A DNA stretch of 63,145 nucleotides from Vaginisenegalia massiliensis (GTDB lineage: Bacteria; Bacillota; Bacilli; Lactobacillales; Aerococcaceae). The first letter of the stretch is position 1, and each line of letters begins with the position of its first letter. The position numbers were made by a program, and so were the translations under genes. The stretch covers positions 1 through 63,145 of the forward strand of contig NZ_UWPC01000010.1 in assembly GCF_900604935.1 (NCBI RefSeq), given 5' to 3'. Shown piece by piece: positions 8,506 through 19,366 of the stretch. Below the pieces are notes generated by a model, which was not told where the DNA came from, ran no database searches, and saw only the letters and a list, made by a program, of their open reading frames with translations.

Positions 8506-9484
8506 GGGATTAACCAAGTCAAGGGCAAAACATGAGCCATCAAAAACTTCGGATCCTAACTTTGTACCAAATAAGCCGAGCTTTAGATTGCAATGGCAAC
8601 GTTATCGTGTTTTTTACTTGATGTTATTACCTGCACTGGTATTCTTTTTAATTTTTTCTTACTGGCCGATGACGGGAATTGTTTTGGCCTTTCGTAAATT
8701 CACCTTCACGTCTGGTATGTACGGCAAAATGTGGGTCGGTTTTGACTATTTTAATGATTTCTTTTCTGACCGCGAAGCTTTGACTTATGTGAAGAACACT
8801 TTAATGATTTCGCTGATCAAACTATTCGTTTACTTACCATTTCCAATTGCTTTGGCTTTGATTTTCAACGAGGTTCGCAAACCTAAATTAAGAAGTTTGT
8901 ACCAAAGTATTTCCTACTTACCTTATTTTATTTCTTGGGTCGTAGTTGTCGGCATCATTAGTCGACTATTCGCCCCAGATACAGGTTTCATTAATGTCCT
9001 GATGAGGAATTTACATCTTTCGGATGGAACGACTTTTTGGATGATGGAAGACAAGTTTTTCTATCCAGCCATTTTTGGTTCGTATTTGTGGAAGAATATC
9101 GGTTGGGATTCCATTATTTACTTTGCGGCCATGATGGGGATTTCCCCTTCATTATATGAAGCGGCAGCGATTGATGGAGCTAATCGATGGAAGCAAACCC
9201 GTCATATTACTTTGCCGGGTATTCGTGGGACGATCATGATCCTTTTCATCTTATCTTTAGGGGGGATTTTGACAGCAGGTTTTGATCAAGTCTATCTGAT
9301 GCAAAATCCAGGAAATTATGCTGTTTCTGAAACGATTGATACGTATATCGTTAAGACAGGGCTTGAACAAGCCAAGTACGGGCCAGCCACGGCCGTTGGT
9401 CTGATGCAAGGATTAGTTGGTCTGGTTTTGACTGTTACAGTTAACAAACTTGCTGATAAATATGGAGATAATGCCGTTTGGTAA
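8477..9484 (+). CDS. ABC importer permease, LplB type
   Basis: About 335 residues. A near-perfect ribosome site (GGAGGTGATT, 8464-8473) places the start at the TTG at 8477, five codons inside the ATG-initiated frame. After a charged, cytosolic N-terminal tail come six predicted membrane segments (first at LMLLPALVFFLIFSYWP). The EAA loop in the last third reads EAAAIDGANRWKQTRHITLPGI, the contact site for the ATPase. It belongs to the LplB (COG4209-like) group that imports oligosaccharides or other large sugars. It partners with the second permease at 11250 and the binding protein at 9513. Confidence 0.88.
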   Translation: MQRQPSWSLKGLTKSRAKHEPSKTSDPNFVPNKPSFRLQWQRYRVFYLMLLPALVFFLIFSYWPMTGIVLAFRKFTFTSGMYGKMWVGFDYFNDFFSDREALTYVKNTLMISLIKLFVYLPFPIALALIFNEVRKPKLRSLYQSISYLPYFISWVVVVGIISRLFAPDTGFINVLMRNLHLSDGTTFWMMEDKFFYPAIFGSYLWKNIGWDSIIYFAAMMGISPSLYEAAAIDGANRWKQTRHITLPGIRGTIMILFILSLGGILTAGFDQVYLMQNPGNYAVSETIDTYIVKTGLEQAKYGPATAVGLMQGLVGLVLTVTVNKLADKYGDNAVW

Positions 9485-9512
9485 AACTCAAAACAAAAAA
9501 GGAGAAATAGAA

Positions 9513-11189
9513 ATGAAATCAATCTTAAAAAAAGGTTTACAATGTGCGACCGCTGCTCTACTGATGATGACGAGTGGTCTTCCATTAGTTCAAGCGGAGC
9601 AAAAACCAGATACTTATATTGCTGATCGTGAGATTAAAGGATTGATCTTCCAATCAGCGGGCGATGCTGGTGTGGATACCATGTCACCTGAAATCGCAGC
9701 CTACATCAAGAAGCGTACGGGGATTACTTTGAAATTAGAGACTGTTACGTCAGAAGATTCAACCGAAGCATTAGCCGCTGGTTTAGCTGCCGGTGATATG
9801 CCAGATTTTATTGCTTTCTATTTGAACCACTCGGGTCGACCAGAATTCCCTTTATTATTACAAGCGTCTAATGAAGGTATGTTTCATGATATCGCTCCTT
9901 ATCTTAAGAAGACAAAAACTTACGGTAAATATTATGAAAAAGGTTACCTACCAAAAGATACCCGGGACAATATTATGATGCGCAAAGATCAAGATGGAGC
10001 TACTTATCTGGTTCATATGGCTATTAATCAGAAAGCAGCTGATGCAGGCAGTAAAGAAATCGGTGGACCTTATATTCGTAAAGATATTGCTGATAAATTA
10101 GGCATTAATCCACAAGAGATCAACACATCAAAACAAGTCAAAGAATTAGTAGAAAAAATTGCTAAGGGTGGTTTTAAAGATGGTAACGGTAACCCGGTTG
10201 TGCCATTGGGCCCAACTGTTTGGGGAGGATCTGATCGTCCATTTATCTATAATGATTTAGTTTGGCAAGGGGCTGGTGGTGAGAAATTCTGGAAAGATGG
10301 CAAAAAAGTAAAACATGAGTCCATGACAGAATTTGGTGAAAAACGAGTAGCTTTTGTCCGTGAATTATTAGCTAAAAAGTTAATGCATCCTGAATACTAT
10401 ACTATGGAAGAAACACGTGCTCAAGAAGGTGTGACTAACGGATCGTTTGCGATTGTGTCAGACATCCATAATTACCGTCCAGAAATTGGCGACCTTAAAT
10501 ATGTCCCGTTAGGGCCAATCAATCGTGTAGATGGTAAGAATAACATGGTTAAACCATACAAATCAGGTTATGCAGGTTGGGCTGTGCCAGCGACAACTAA
10601 GAATCCAGAAGAAGTGGTGAAGTTTGCTGATTGGTTAGCAGGACCAGAAGGGAAACTGTTGTACTTCTATGGTTTAGAGGGCAAACACTATACCTTAGAT
10701 AAAGATGGTAAACCCGTTCCAAATAAAGATTTAGTTAAATTACAGGAAGAAAACCCAGATAAAGCGATTAAAGAAGGTTTCCGTGGTGTCCGTGCTTTCT
10801 GGGGTGAGCACTTAGGCTTTACTGATATGAATAACGTTGATCAATTTGGCGAAGCAGCTTGGGGAGACAAAGTAAGAAATAGCGAAACGACAGCTGCACA
10901 AAAAATTATTGAGATGTGGGATTATGACAAACGCTATGCAGAAAAAGAAGTCATTGACGGCTTGTATCCACGGGCATATCTGTATGAGTTTGAAGGCGAA
11001 GACGGCAAGCTAAATGCAGCCCTCGATGCCTGGGATGAAAGTCTAGTCAAAGCGTATTATGCAAAATCAGATGATGAAGCGAAGAAAATTTTAGATGCCG
11101 CTCGCAAAGATTTAAAAGCAGCGAAAATTGAAGATTACTGCAAATTCTTAGAAAAGAAAGAAGCTAAAGGAGAAGTAATCTTCTACTAA
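9513..11189 (+). CDS. Extracellular solute-binding protein (LplA type) without a lipobox
   Basis: 558 residues from the ATG at 9513, preceded by AAAAAAGGAG; the frame upstream overlaps the permease gene. The signal peptide ends near LVQA-EQ. The size and features such as FADWLAGPEGKLLYFYGLEG fit the large LplA-like binding proteins of family 1. Unlike most Gram-positive binding proteins it has no LxxC lipobox: the only early Cys is residue 11, ahead of the hydrophobic core. It may be released or held by another means. A hairpin directly after the gene may raise its expression over the permease that follows. The ligand cannot be told from sequence. Confidence 0.85.
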   Translation: MKSILKKGLQCATAALLMMTSGLPLVQAEQKPDTYIADREIKGLIFQSAGDAGVDTMSPEIAAYIKKRTGITLKLETVTSEDSTEALAAGLAAGDMPDFIAFYLNHSGRPEFPLLLQASNEGMFHDIAPYLKKTKTYGKYYEKGYLPKDTRDNIMMRKDQDGATYLVHMAINQKAADAGSKEIGGPYIRKDIADKLGINPQEINTSKQVKELVEKIAKGGFKDGNGNPVVPLGPTVWGGSDRPFIYNDLVWQGAGGEKFWKDGKKVKHESMTEFGEKRVAFVRELLAKKLMHPEYYTMEETRAQEGVTNGSFAIVSDIHNYRPEIGDLKYVPLGPINRVDGKNNMVKPYKSGYAGWAVPATTKNPEEVVKFADWLAGPEGKLLYFYGLEGKHYTLDKDGKPVPNKDLVKLQEENPDKAIKEGFRGVRAFWGEHLGFTDMNNVDQFGEAAWGDKVRNSETTAAQKIIEMWDYDKRYAEKEVIDGLYPRAYLYEFEGEDGKLNAALDAWDESLVKAYYAKSDDEAKKILDAARKDLKAAKIEDYCKFLEKKEAKGEVIFY

Positions 11190-11207
11190 TTAAGAAGAAT
11201 TTAGGCA

Positions 11208-11228
11208 GAGACTAGCTTGACTAGTCTC
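11208..11228 (+). terminator. Intra-operon hairpin after the binding-protein gene
   Basis: GAGACTAG (11208-11215) pairs with CTAGTCTC (11221-11228) around a 5-nt loop, followed by only a short T run (ATCTTTT). It could be a weak terminator or an RNA-stabilising hairpin, a common arrangement after binding-protein genes. Confidence 0.55.
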
Positions 11229-11249
11229 TCATCTTTTAGGAGGAAGAAA

Positions 11250-12152
11250 ATGTCTGAAACAATGCAAACCAATCGAGGGGTAAGGATCGCATTTCATCTA
11301 GTACTCATCGTGATTTGTTTGTTAATTATCCTGCCGTTTTTGCATATTTTGGCTTTGGCGTTCAATTCAGGTAAAGATGCTGCTACAGGGGGTATCTGGT
11401 TTTGGCCACGGGCCTGGTCGCTAGGGAATTTTGCCGAAGTATTTAAACAACATAACTTATTAACTGGCTTAGGAATATCCTTGTTTAGAACCATTTTGGG
11501 GACGGTCCTCGGCGTATTTTTGATGTGTATGTGTGCTTGGGCCTTAAGTATTCCTGGTTTACCTTTTTCGGGGCCCATAACCTTCTTTATTTTCTTTACC
11601 TTATTATTTTCTGGGGGGACGATTCCTTACTATTTGGTCTTAAGTGAGCTGAAATTAACCAATTCTATTTGGGTCTATGTGCTCCCTAATCTATATTCGG
11701 TGACCAATATTTTGCTCTTACGTTCGTCCTTTAAACAGTTACCTATGTCAATTATTGAGGCTGCCCGAATTGATGGCATGGGGGAATTCAAGATTTTCAC
11801 GAATATTGTCTTACCTATGTCTAAACCGACGATTGCGACCGTTTCTTTATTCACTGCTGTCGGTCATTGGAATGATTGGTTCGCGGGATCTTTCTACGTA
11901 CGTAAAGCTGAGTTGAAACCCTTAGCGACGATTCTGCAAGAGATGTTGACTCGACAAGCCAATTTAGCTGATGTCCTCTTGAAAGCAGGGTCGGGCTCAG
12001 CTGCTTATCAACAACTTGATGCGGTTGAATTAACGGGACAGTCTTTACAAATGGCTACTATTATCGTCGTTATTTTACCGATTGTCATTCTGTATCCTTT
12101 TATCCAGAAGTACTTTGTCAAAGGGATTACGATTGGTTCGGTTAAGGAATAA
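11250..12152 (+). CDS. ABC importer permease, LplC/YtcP type
   Basis: 300 residues from the ATG at 11250 behind TTAGGAGGAA. Six membrane segments are predicted; the first is around IAFHLVLIVICLLIILPFLHILAL. The EAA loop is EAARIDGMGEFKIFTNIVLP and the protein ends in the usual GSVKE. This is the partner of the LplB-type permease. The order permease, binding protein, permease with the ATPase first is compact and all on one strand. The substrate is likely a complex sugar, inferred from the family. Confidence 0.9.
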   Translation: MSETMQTNRGVRIAFHLVLIVICLLIILPFLHILALAFNSGKDAATGGIWFWPRAWSLGNFAEVFKQHNLLTGLGISLFRTILGTVLGVFLMCMCAWALSIPGLPFSGPITFFIFFTLLFSGGTIPYYLVLSELKLTNSIWVYVLPNLYSVTNILLLRSSFKQLPMSIIEAARIDGMGEFKIFTNIVLPMSKPTIATVSLFTAVGHWNDWFAGSFYVRKAELKPLATILQEMLTRQANLADVLLKAGSGSAAYQQLDAVELTGQSLQMATIIVVILPIVILYPFIQKYFVKGITIGSVKE

Positions 12153-12203
12153 TCCTAGCCGTTAGGATGAGAGAAGATGGACAAGTAAAGGAGGAGAGCT
12201 AGG

Positions 12204-13103
12204 GTGACTTTACGTTATCGAGCAGATGGAACATTTAAAATTATTCAATTTACGGATACACATATTGGGAACATGCCTTTTCATGAGGATGACCACCGGA
12301 CCTTTGCTTTAATCGAAGCCGCTTTGAAACGGTTTGATGTAGACCTTATTGTACACACAGGCGACCTCATTTGGTCGCAAGGAGTCAAAGATGCAGATCA
12401 AGTTTTTGCTAAAACCTTAGCCAAATTCGATCAATTTAAGCAGCCGATGGCCATTACCTTTGGTAATCATGACAGTGAAGAATTGGTTAGCCGGTCGGAT
12501 TTACGGCGGATATTTGATCAACAGGTGGCGCGTAGAGCTGACAAAAAACACTCGCTGATTCATGACGATCGAGAAGCTTATGTAGTTGAAATCATGAATC
12601 ATGAGGGGACACAAGTTGAAAACGTCCTTTACTTCTTGGATTCAGGAGCGGATGCCCCCTTACCGATTGGGACCTATGACTGGAATCAACCGGAACAAGT
12701 TGAGTGGTTTAACAAGGTATCCCGCCTCTATCGTCGAGGTGATCAAGTGAAACGCAACTTAGTCTTTCAACATATTCCTGTTCCTGAATATTGGCAAGCG
12801 GCCAATCATATCGTGTCAGGGGTTAATCTAGAGACGAATGAGGCTATTTCAGCTCCGCACCTTAATACAGGATTATTTGCCAATATGGTCTTAGATGGGG
12901 AAACGTGGGGGATGTTTGTTGGTCACGATCATGAGAATGACTTCGACGGCCTTTGTCATGGCTTGCATTTGGTCTATGGGAATATCTCAGGTTATCAAGC
13001 ATATGGTTGCTTAGAGCGAGGGGTTCGGATTATCGAATTGAATCAAAAACAGTCGTCAGTTAAAACATATACGGTGAAAGTGAATGAATTTGATCAAGCC
13101 TAA
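12204..13103 (+). CDS. Metallophosphoesterase (PAP29/Dcr2-like)
   Basis: 299 residues from a GTG with AAAGGAGGAG upstream. It shows the calcineurin-type metal-binding series in order: FTDTH (about 18-20), HTGDLIW, FGNHD, FQHIPVPE and VGHDHEND. These bind two metal ions and hydrolyse phosphomonoesters or diesters. There is no signal peptide, so it should act in the cytosol. It sits in the same operon as the sugar-type importer, which suggests that the imported compound carries a phosphate or phosphodiester. That is inference. The coding region overlaps the next gene by 20 nt. Confidence 0.85.
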   Translation: MTLRYRADGTFKIIQFTDTHIGNMPFHEDDHRTFALIEAALKRFDVDLIVHTGDLIWSQGVKDADQVFAKTLAKFDQFKQPMAITFGNHDSEELVSRSDLRRIFDQQVARRADKKHSLIHDDREAYVVEIMNHEGTQVENVLYFLDSGADAPLPIGTYDWNQPEQVEWFNKVSRLYRRGDQVKRNLVFQHIPVPEYWQAANHIVSGVNLETNEAISAPHLNTGLFANMVLDGETWGMFVGHDHENDFDGLCHGLHLVYGNISGYQAYGCLERGVRIIELNQKQSSVKTYTVKVNEFDQA

Positions 13104-14427
13104 GTTGCCGAAAGCTTACTTCCCCTTGCTGTGGCCATTGTTAATTGAACAAGTTTTTATGATGATTATTGGTAATGTCAATGTTTATATCTATTCGCTT
13201 TATAGCGATCAAATCGTGGCTTCAATTGGGATTGCTGATCAAGTAACTTCGGTAGGAACAATGGCCATGGGCATTGTCAGTTTAGGCTCTACCATTCTTT
13301 TTCTGCAGAATGCAGAATCTTCGCGGCTCTCCTATTTCCAAGCAGTTGCCCGTCAGACGATGTGGTTGAATGTGGCTTTGGCTGTACTGATTAGTCTGAG
13401 CACCTTTATGTTTGGCGGTTATTTTATGGAATGGATGCAGACGCCGAATGAAATTCGGGGATTTGCCATTCGCTATTTGCAAATTGTGAGTTTCAGCCTT
13501 TTATTTCAAGGATTATCCACTTCAATTGGCGCCATATTAAGGGCGCATGGGTTATCCAAACAGTCTATGCAACTATCGATTCTGAATACGGTTATCGTCA
13601 TTATGGGGAATGTTTTAGTGGTCTTTTTACCCATTAAGGATCTATCGCAACGAGTGATCGTTATTTCTTGGATGACGGTCTTGACTCGCTTGGTGGGAAC
13701 CCTCTTCAGTGCTCGAGTCCTCAGGAAACAATTGACAAATATCTGGCAAGGTTTAGGTCAGTTTAAGCGGTCAGATCTCCAAGTTGGGCGCAAATTATTA
13801 GCCTTAGGTATTCCGTCAGGGATGGAAAATGTATCCTACAATTTCTCACAAACCGTCATTACAGCTATTATCGCTTCTTTGGGAACAGTAGAGGTCAGTG
13901 CGCGCATCTATGTTCAGACGATCACGGCGCTCGTATTTACTCTGTCCGTTGCAGCTGGTCAAGCCGGTCAAGTGATGGTGGGGAATTATTTTCGTGCCAA
14001 GCGCTGGTCTGAATTACAAGCTTTTAGCTTGGAAAATACCCGTCTATTTATGGGGATTGGCGTAGCTATTAATCTCCTTTTAGCGATTTGTGGGACCCAT
14101 ATTATGACGATTTTTACGGATAATTCGGCCATTATCCAGTTAGGAACGCACCTGTTATGGTTGAATGTATTCTACGATCCGTGTCGTGTAGGAAATGAGA
14201 TTATGATTGCTTCGTTGAATGTTTTAGGAGAAGTCCGCTTCCCAGTAAAAATGGGGATATTAATGACTTACATCTTTACCGTCCCGGTTTGTTATTTGGT
14301 CGGCAAAGTTCTTCAACTTGATTTAACGCTAATTTGGTTAGTCTTTATTACAGATGAAGCGATTCGTTTGACATTGTTTATTCGACGCTGGATAAGTCTA
14401 ACAAAAGAAAAAGGAATGATAAGATGA
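13084..14427 (+). CDS. MATE-family transporter
   Basis: 447 residues with about 12 predicted membrane segments arranged as two related halves, as in MATE (NorM/DinF-like) cation-coupled exporters. The first half contains IASIGIADQVTSVGTMAMGI and the second GIPSGMENVSYNFSQTV. It overlaps the phosphoesterase gene by 20 nt and the next gene by 4 nt (ATGA), so it belongs to the operon. MATE proteins usually export drugs or metabolites; finding one inside a sugar-import operon suggests export of a by-product or toxic analogue. The ribosome site is weak, so coupling is likely. Confidence 0.85.
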   Translation: MNLIKPKLPKAYFPLLWPLLIEQVFMMIIGNVNVYIYSLYSDQIVASIGIADQVTSVGTMAMGIVSLGSTILFLQNAESSRLSYFQAVARQTMWLNVALAVLISLSTFMFGGYFMEWMQTPNEIRGFAIRYLQIVSFSLLFQGLSTSIGAILRAHGLSKQSMQLSILNTVIVIMGNVLVVFLPIKDLSQRVIVISWMTVLTRLVGTLFSARVLRKQLTNIWQGLGQFKRSDLQVGRKLLALGIPSGMENVSYNFSQTVITAIIASLGTVEVSARIYVQTITALVFTLSVAAGQAGQVMVGNYFRAKRWSELQAFSLENTRLFMGIGVAINLLLAICGTHIMTIFTDNSAIIQLGTHLLWLNVFYDPCRVGNEIMIASLNVLGEVRFPVKMGILMTYIFTVPVCYLVGKVLQLDLTLIWLVFITDEAIRLTLFIRRWISLTKEKGMIR

Positions 14428-15071
14428 CGAGTGGAGAAAGTACTTTACAAAAGGCGGTTCGTTACTTGTATCTATTTATGCTTAGCCATCTAGCTATCGT
14501 GTTGAATTTTATGATCGGCTGTGGGCTGTTTTTTAGTTTAACAGGCTGGATGGTAGTCTTTGATATCTTTGCTCAAGTTAAAGATACCACAGATGTAATC
14601 CGCTTGAAGGAAATATCTCTTTTGAAAAACAAAACATGGCTTTATGGTCGGCGCTTCTATAAAGTAAGCTTGGCATGGTCGCTTGCTTTGTTGGCCTTAG
14701 GCTTCAGCTTTATGTATTTTATGACGAGTGGACAGTGGTGGGCTTTTGGCTGTGCGTTACTCTCTTTGATTTCTATCGCTGTTTTAGCCATGACTGGTTT
14801 AATTTTCGCTTATTTAGTTGTCCATTTTCCTAACCATTCAATTAAGGATTGGGGACAAAACGCCTTGGCCTATACGCTAGTCAAAGCACGTGAATTAATC
14901 TTATTATCAGGCTGTTTAATAGGGTTGCTATTTGCTTTGGCAAAGATTCATTTGGCCGTCCTCTTCTTATTAGGGTTTGGTATAATAGGGATGACTTATC
15001 ATATTGGTTTTACCTATTTGATAAAAGAGCAAGTTAGTCTCTTTTCTAAACATGCTGATTGGCGTTACTAG
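14424..15071 (+). CDS. YesL-family (DUF624) membrane protein
   Basis: 215 residues with five or six hydrophobic segments. The N-terminal part (MIGCGLFFSLTGWMVVFDIF) and the spacing fit the DUF624/YesL family. Members occur next to LplABC/YesOPQ-type sugar importers, as here, but their molecular function is unknown. The start codon overlaps the stop of the MATE gene (ATGA), indicating translational coupling. Confidence 0.75.
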   Translation: MTSGESTLQKAVRYLYLFMLSHLAIVLNFMIGCGLFFSLTGWMVVFDIFAQVKDTTDVIRLKEISLLKNKTWLYGRRFYKVSLAWSLALLALGFSFMYFMTSGQWWAFGCALLSLISIAVLAMTGLIFAYLVVHFPNHSIKDWGQNALAYTLVKARELILLSGCLIGLLFALAKIHLAVLFLLGFGIIGMTYHIGFTYLIKEQVSLFSKHADWRY

Positions 15072-15109
15072 GCTAGTATAGAGATACTATAGGATTAGAG
15101 GTTAGAAGT

Positions 15110-15871
15110 ATGAACAAGGATCAAAGACAAGAAACAATTAAAGATTTGGTGAAAGAAACGGGAAAAATTTCCGTTAATGATCTGGCGAATCGGCTAGCGG
15201 TTACGCCTGAGACGATTCGGCGAGATTTGGATGAATTGGAGCAAGTCAATGAAATCACCCGAATTCATGGTGCGGCCATTCCTTATTCGCCCTCTGAAGT
15301 TGAGATGGCCTTTAATAAGAAAATGGTAGTTAACCAACAAGCTAAAAAAGATATTGCTCGACAAGCGGCTATGATGATTAAAAGTGGCGATACGGTGGCG
15401 GTAGATATCGGTACAACGACTATGCATATTGGTAATTATGTTGATCGTTTGACAGGAGTGACGGTGATTACTAATTCTCTTGCGGCAGCCCAAACTTTTA
15501 ACAATGCGATTGAAGAAGGGCGAATGGCTGGACAAGTGATTGTTTTGCCAGGGGTGACTAACCCTATGCAAGCCTCGATAAAAGGCTCATATACGATTAA
15601 CTTTCTTAAGAAATTTCATTTTGATAAGACGTTTATTTCGTGTGGAGGTTTGTTGGAACAAGCTGTATATGACTTTGATATGGAAGAGTCTTTGGTGTCG
15701 AGTACTATGATAGAATGTAGTGATGAAGCAATTCTCTTAGTTGATAAGAGTAAACTTCATCAACGAACCCTGTTTGAAGTGGCGGGCATGAATCAGGTAA
15801 ATGCCGTCATTTGTGACGCGGACTGTCCTGATGGATGGCGGACTTATGGCTATAGTTGGTACCGGGTCTGA
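15110..15871 (+). CDS. DeoR-family transcriptional regulator
   Basis: 253 residues. The N-terminal helix-turn-helix is classic DeoR (ISVNDLANRLAVTPETIRRDLDELE, about 19-43). The C-terminal sugar-phosphate sensing domain includes GDTVAVDIGTTTMHIG, VITNSLAAA and a late VDKSKLH. Such regulators usually respond to a phosphorylated sugar made by the pathway they control. As the last gene in the run it is the likely local regulator of the importer operon; repeated TTTAC motifs upstream of 7345 are candidate targets. A terminator follows. Confidence 0.9.
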   Translation: MNKDQRQETIKDLVKETGKISVNDLANRLAVTPETIRRDLDELEQVNEITRIHGAAIPYSPSEVEMAFNKKMVVNQQAKKDIARQAAMMIKSGDTVAVDIGTTTMHIGNYVDRLTGVTVITNSLAAAQTFNNAIEEGRMAGQVIVLPGVTNPMQASIKGSYTINFLKKFHFDKTFISCGGLLEQAVYDFDMEESLVSSTMIECSDEAILLVDKSKLHQRTLFEVAGMNQVNAVICDADCPDGWRTYGYSWYRV

Positions 15872-15906
15872 TGAAAAAATAAAATTAATAGACGAATTTG
15901 AATAAT

Positions 15907-15980
15907 AAACCGTTTAGTTATATCAGAAGGATGAGAATGGTGCTACTGTCCGATGAACTAACTAGACGGTTTTCTTTTTT
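15907..15980 (+). terminator. Terminator of the importer operon
   Basis: AAACCGTTTAGTTA (15907-15920) pairs with TAACTAGACGGTTT (15959-15972) with one G-T pair; TTTCTTTTTT follows. The loop is about 38 nt. Confidence 0.7.
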
Positions 15981-16061
15981 ATTAGCTAGTCTAGTTAGGG
16001 TAACTGAAAGTAAGAGAATCATAAAGGCGATTGAAAAAATTAAATTTACAAGCAGAAAAAC

Positions 16062-16128
16062 TTGCATTTTTGCTTTGAATCAACTAATATTAAAAATGGA
16101 ATTAGCACTCTAACTTATAGAGTGCTAA
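16062..16128 (+). promoter_or_regulatory. groE promoter with perfect CIRCE operator
   Basis: A -35 (TTGCAT, 16062-16067) and a -10 (TAATAT, 16085-16090) are separated by 17 nt. The CIRCE element follows directly: TTAGCACTC (16102-16110), nine nt, then GAGTGCTAA (16120-16128), a perfect match to the HrcA operator. The operon should therefore be repressed by HrcA and induced by heat. No hrcA gene lies in the window. Confidence 0.95.
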
Positions 16129-16165
16129 AATAACTAAAATTGAAAGTTTCAAGGAGGAAAATTCA

Positions 16166-16426
16166 ATGCTTAAACCGATTGGAGAACGTGTTGTTGTCGA
16201 AGTTGAAGTGAAAGAAGCTGTTACAGCTGGAGGTTTAGTGTTACCTTCTTCAGCTAAAGAAGAACAACAAACTGGAAAAATCATGGCGATTGGTTCTGGG
16301 GTTAAAGAAGATGTTAAAGTGGGGGATACTGTAGTATTCCGTTCATTTGCCGGTTCACGTGTTGAATACGACGGAAAAGAATACTTAATTGCGGATATCG
16401 AAGATATCATGGCGATTATTGACTAA
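16166..16426 (+). CDS. groES: Co-chaperonin GroES
   Basis: 86 residues, slightly shorter than the usual 94-97. LKPIGERVVVE at the start, the mobile loop TAGGLVLPSSAKEEQQTGKI and the C-terminal DGKEYLIADIEDIMAII are diagnostic. It forms the seven-subunit lid of GroEL. AAGGAGG stands before the ATG. It is co-transcribed with groEL, 42 nt downstream. Confidence 0.97.
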   Translation: MLKPIGERVVVEVEVKEAVTAGGLVLPSSAKEEQQTGKIMAIGSGVKEDVKVGDTVVFRSFAGSRVEYDGKEYLIADIEDIMAIID

Positions 16427-16447
16427 TTATCTCGCAACTATGACTAA

Positions 16448-18085
<1,638 letters not shown>

Positions 18086-18124
18086 TCCTGAACACGCTGA
18101 AATAACTAGATATCATATTAGACT

Positions 18125-18166
18125 AAAAGGCCTACCAATCTTATTTAAAGGTTGGGTAGGCCTTTT
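18125..18166 (+). terminator. Terminator of groES-groEL
   Basis: AAAAGGCCTACC (18125-18136) pairs perfectly with GGTAGGCCTTTT (18155-18166), ending in a T run. Confidence 0.9.
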
Positions 18167-18360
18167 TGTGTGGGATGAGCACCCATCTTAAAGCGATTGG
18201 GTATGAAGCAAATAAGTTTACGTCCTATACTTTGCATTCTCGGTGCCGAACTAGCCTAAAATGGGATAGTATGCTATAGTAAATTTGATTTTTTATGGAT
18301 ATAAAGCCGAAAAGACAGGCTTTTTCAAAAAATAACAATACATATTTCAAAGGAGTAATT

Positions 18361-19350
18361 ATGACTAAGACACTAACCATAACGATCCCATCCTACAATG
18401 CAGCGAGCTATTTGCAAGAGACCATCCCTACTATGGCTGAGATTGAATTAGCTCAGGAGCTAGAAATTCTTATCGTCAATGATGGTTCGAAAGATAATAC
18501 CTTAGCGGTCGCTCAAGAACTGAGTCAACAGTATTCTGGTGTGGTTAAGGTCATCGATAAGGAAAACGGCGGTCACGGATCGACGATTAATGCGGGTATT
18601 CAGCAAGCAACTGGGCGCTATTTTAAAGTGGTTGATGCAGATGACTGGGTGAAGACAGCCAATTTGAACGAGTTGGTTTCTTTTCTCGATAAACTTGAGG
18701 TGGATCAGGTGATCTCTCCTTATGATGAAGTATATGAAGATGGCCCGATAGTGCCGATTCAGTATCAAGGAGTTGATGATCAAGGTCAATACACTCGGGA
18801 TGAATTATATCGTCGGATTGGTCAGATTCCAGAGATGCATGCCATTTGCTACCGAACGAGTTTATTGAAGGAACATCAGATTCGTATTGATGAAAATCGT
18901 TTCTATGTTGACTTAGAATACATTATGTTTCCGATTCCTTTCATTGAGTCAGTAGCGTATTTTGATCGGCCAATCTATCAGTATCGGAAGGGGACCTCGA
19001 CGCAAAGTGTCAATATCAACTCGTACATTAAGAATCGACAAATGCATCGAGATGTTAGCTTGGCTTTAATGGATTTCTATGGTCGCCATCAAGCAGAATT
19101 GAGTCAAGTAGCAAAGGAAGTCATTCAAAGACGCATTCAAGAAGTGGTTGCTATTCAAAAAGGCATCTTCTTAGCTATGCCAGATAGTCGACAAAGTCAA
19201 CAAGAGTATCGTGATTATGAAGCTGAGTTACAAAGCAAACATCCTTATTTTTATCAGCATATTGTAGGTAAAAAGTATCAGCTTATTCGTCACAGTCATT
19301 ATTTATTATATCCAGTGATTTCAGCATGGGCAAAGCACCAACATGCTTAA
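18361..19350 (+). CDS. Glycosyltransferase family 2
   Basis: 329 residues from the ATG at 18361, chosen for the AAAGGAG upstream and the GT-A fold that starts at once (LTITIPSYNAASYL). LIVNDGSKDNT and VDADDWV carry the nucleotide-sugar and metal-binding aspartates. No membrane segment is evident, so it works at the inner face of the membrane. It opens the first polysaccharide locus and is followed 16 nt later by a polymerase-like gene. Donor and acceptor sugars are unknown. Confidence 0.85.
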   Translation: MTKTLTITIPSYNAASYLQETIPTMAEIELAQELEILIVNDGSKDNTLAVAQELSQQYSGVVKVIDKENGGHGSTINAGIQQATGRYFKVVDADDWVKTANLNELVSFLDKLEVDQVISPYDEVYEDGPIVPIQYQGVDDQGQYTRDELYRRIGQIPEMHAICYRTSLLKEHQIRIDENRFYVDLEYIMFPIPFIESVAYFDRPIYQYRKGTSTQSVNINSYIKNRQMHRDVSLALMDFYGRHQAELSQVAKEVIQRRIQEVVAIQKGIFLAMPDSRQSQQEYRDYEAELQSKHPYFYQHIVGKKYQLIRHSHYLLYPVISAWAKHQHA

Positions 19351-19366
19351 AGTTTAGGAGTATTCA

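Noticed and set aside
15898-16113. 71-codon open frame before groES
   Set aside because: It covers the DeoR-operon terminator, the groE promoter and part of CIRCE, so coding is unlikely.
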